Source: CAZMVU01 sp964569295
Lineage (GTDB): Bacteria > Hydrogenedentota > Hydrogenedentia > Hydrogenedentales > JAGMZX01
Reading direction: 5' to 3'
Assembly: GCA_964569295.1 (NCBI GenBank)
Contig: CAZMVU010000052.1
Coordinates: 1 to 24,700 of the forward strand
DNA length: 24,700 nt
Both the position numbers and the translations under genes were made by a program. Of this stretch, positions 24,219 through 24,700 are shown piece after piece. How positions within the stretch are numbered: position 1 is the first letter of the stretch; each line of letters begins with the position of its first letter. Under the pieces are notes generated by a model that was given only the letters and a program-made list of their open reading frames with translations, did no database searches and was not told where the DNA came from.

Positions 24219-24700
24219 TCACCGCTCGGCGGGCGCAGGCCACGGGCAATAGCCGTCCTCCGTGCCGCCTTCGGGGCAAGAATGATAGGCGCCGCTGTTG
24301 AAGAACTGGATGATGCGCAACAACTCCGTTAGCTCGATCTTCCAGTTCGCGGGAGCGTAGTCGCCTGTGTGGGGCGGACAACCCTCGAAAGTTCCAGCAC
24401 CCGGGCCATAGCCGTCCTCCGTGTCTTCCTGGCAATGGAAGCCACCCGCATTGAAGAACTGGATGATGCGCAATAGCTCCGTAAGGTTGATCATCCAATC
24501 CGGTGGCGAATGGTCGGCGCTATGGTACCCTGATGTGACATCGCCTTCGCCTTCGCCTTCGCCTTCGCCTTCGCCTTCGCCTTCGCCCTCACCCTCGCCC
24601 TCACCTTCGCCTTCACCTTCACCTTCACCTTCGCCTTCACCCTCACCTTCGCCTTCGCCTTCGCCTTCGCCTTCGCCTTCGCCTTCACCTTCACCTTCAC
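24219..24700 (-). CDS. C-terminal part of an exported Gly-Glu/ELLR-QFFN module protein (runs off the window)
   Basis: Only the last 159 residues are visible; the gene continues beyond the window edge. It begins inside a Gly-Glu tract of about 26 dipeptides, then has two modules: MINLTELLRIIQFFN and IELTELLRIIQFFN, each preceded by an acidic Asp/Pro stretch (HSPPDW, DYAPANW). Cysteines follow each helix (GGFHCQED, YHSCPEGGTEDGYC). The pair is clearly the same module as at the N-terminus of the beta-helix protein at 19960, but here it is at the C-terminus after the linker. A weak terminator lies after the stop. The missing N-terminal part would tell what is attached to the module. Codons in the Gly-Glu part vary while the dipeptide does not. 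Confidence 0.85.
   Translation of the reverse strand, partial: EGEGEGEGEGEGEGEGEGEGEGEGEGEGEGEGEGEGEGEGEGEGEGEGEGEGDVTSGYHSADHSPPDWMINLTELLRIIQFFNAGGFHCQEDTEDGYGPGAGTFEGCPPHTGDYAPANWKIELTELLRIIQFFNSGAYHSCPEGGTEDGYCPWPAPAER
24543..24700 (-). repeat. Hexanucleotide repeat encoding Gly-Glu dipeptides, continuing past the window
   Basis: At least 26 in-frame copies of GGNGAR on the minus strand, in inverted orientation relative to the tract at 20335-20454. The true end of the tract lies outside the window. Confidence 0.95.

Noticed and set aside
24491..24700. Lys-Ala/Lys-Val repeat protein on the minus strand
   Set aside because: It is the same hexanucleotide tract read in another frame; the Gly-Glu frame joins correctly to the ELLR modules.
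1..24700. Mobile elements, tRNA or rRNA genes
   Set aside because: Looked for transposase-like proteins, terminal repeats and cloverleaf-like stretches by eye and found none.

Overview
The window is a GC-rich chromosomal stretch from a diderm (LPS-making) bacterium. It has BamA, Skp/OmpH, LpxD and an LpxC-FabZ fusion. It also has a McsA/McsB/ClpC cassette, a PPi-type phosphofructokinase, and very modular secreted proteins built from Gly-Glu linkers joined to paired '(T/G)ELLR(V/I)(V/I)QFFN' modules. From memory that protein style fits Candidatus Hydrogenedentes (Hydrogenedentota) or a close relative. This placement is inference: there is no rRNA or tRNA here to confirm it. No mobile element or CRISPR array was seen.

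Layout. (1) 26-2711, minus: a secreted C-type-lectin-like surface protein with EF-hand-like loops and a C-terminal sorting-type tail, with its own promoter candidate and terminator hairpin. (2) 3101-4968, minus: a two-gene unit with a 4-base ATGA overlap, an exported Aim6/GDPD-like phosphodiesterase followed by a Gfo/Idh/MocA oxidoreductase. (3) 5232-7065, minus: PPi-phosphofructokinase and a hotdog thioesterase, ending in a clear intrinsic terminator. (4) 7102-8382, minus: a membrane PAS protein with a HisKA-like end that lacks both the phospho-accepting histidine and the ATPase domain. Diverging from it at 8497 is a four-helix membrane protein of unknown function. (5) 9108-19164, minus: mcsA - mcsB-like - clpC - bamA - skp - lpxD - lpxC/fabZ, a string of about 10 kb that puts Clp proteolysis directly upstream of outer-membrane protein assembly and lipid A synthesis. 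The McsB homologue has lost most expected catalytic residues. (6) 19374-22713, plus: a 12-codon leader ORF abutting a SUI1/eIF1-like gene, then an 894-residue exported adhesin-like protein (paired ELLR modules, 20 Gly-Glu dipeptides, cohesin-like domain, PKD domain, parallel beta-helix). (7) 22714-24700, minus: a possible gene remnant, a zinc-ribbon membrane protein, and at the window edge the C-terminal end of a second Gly-Glu/ELLR-module protein.

The genes suggest an envelope-centred region. Lipid A enzymes, BamA and Skp build the outer membrane. ClpC with its adaptors could link protein quality control to that work. The modular exported proteins would be surface cargo. The strongest candidates for something undescribed are the apparent pseudokinase McsB inside the ClpC-BamA-Lpx string, the kinase-less sensor at 7102-8382, the leader ORF at 19374-19412, and the ELLR-QFFN/Gly-Glu module found at opposite ends of two proteins.
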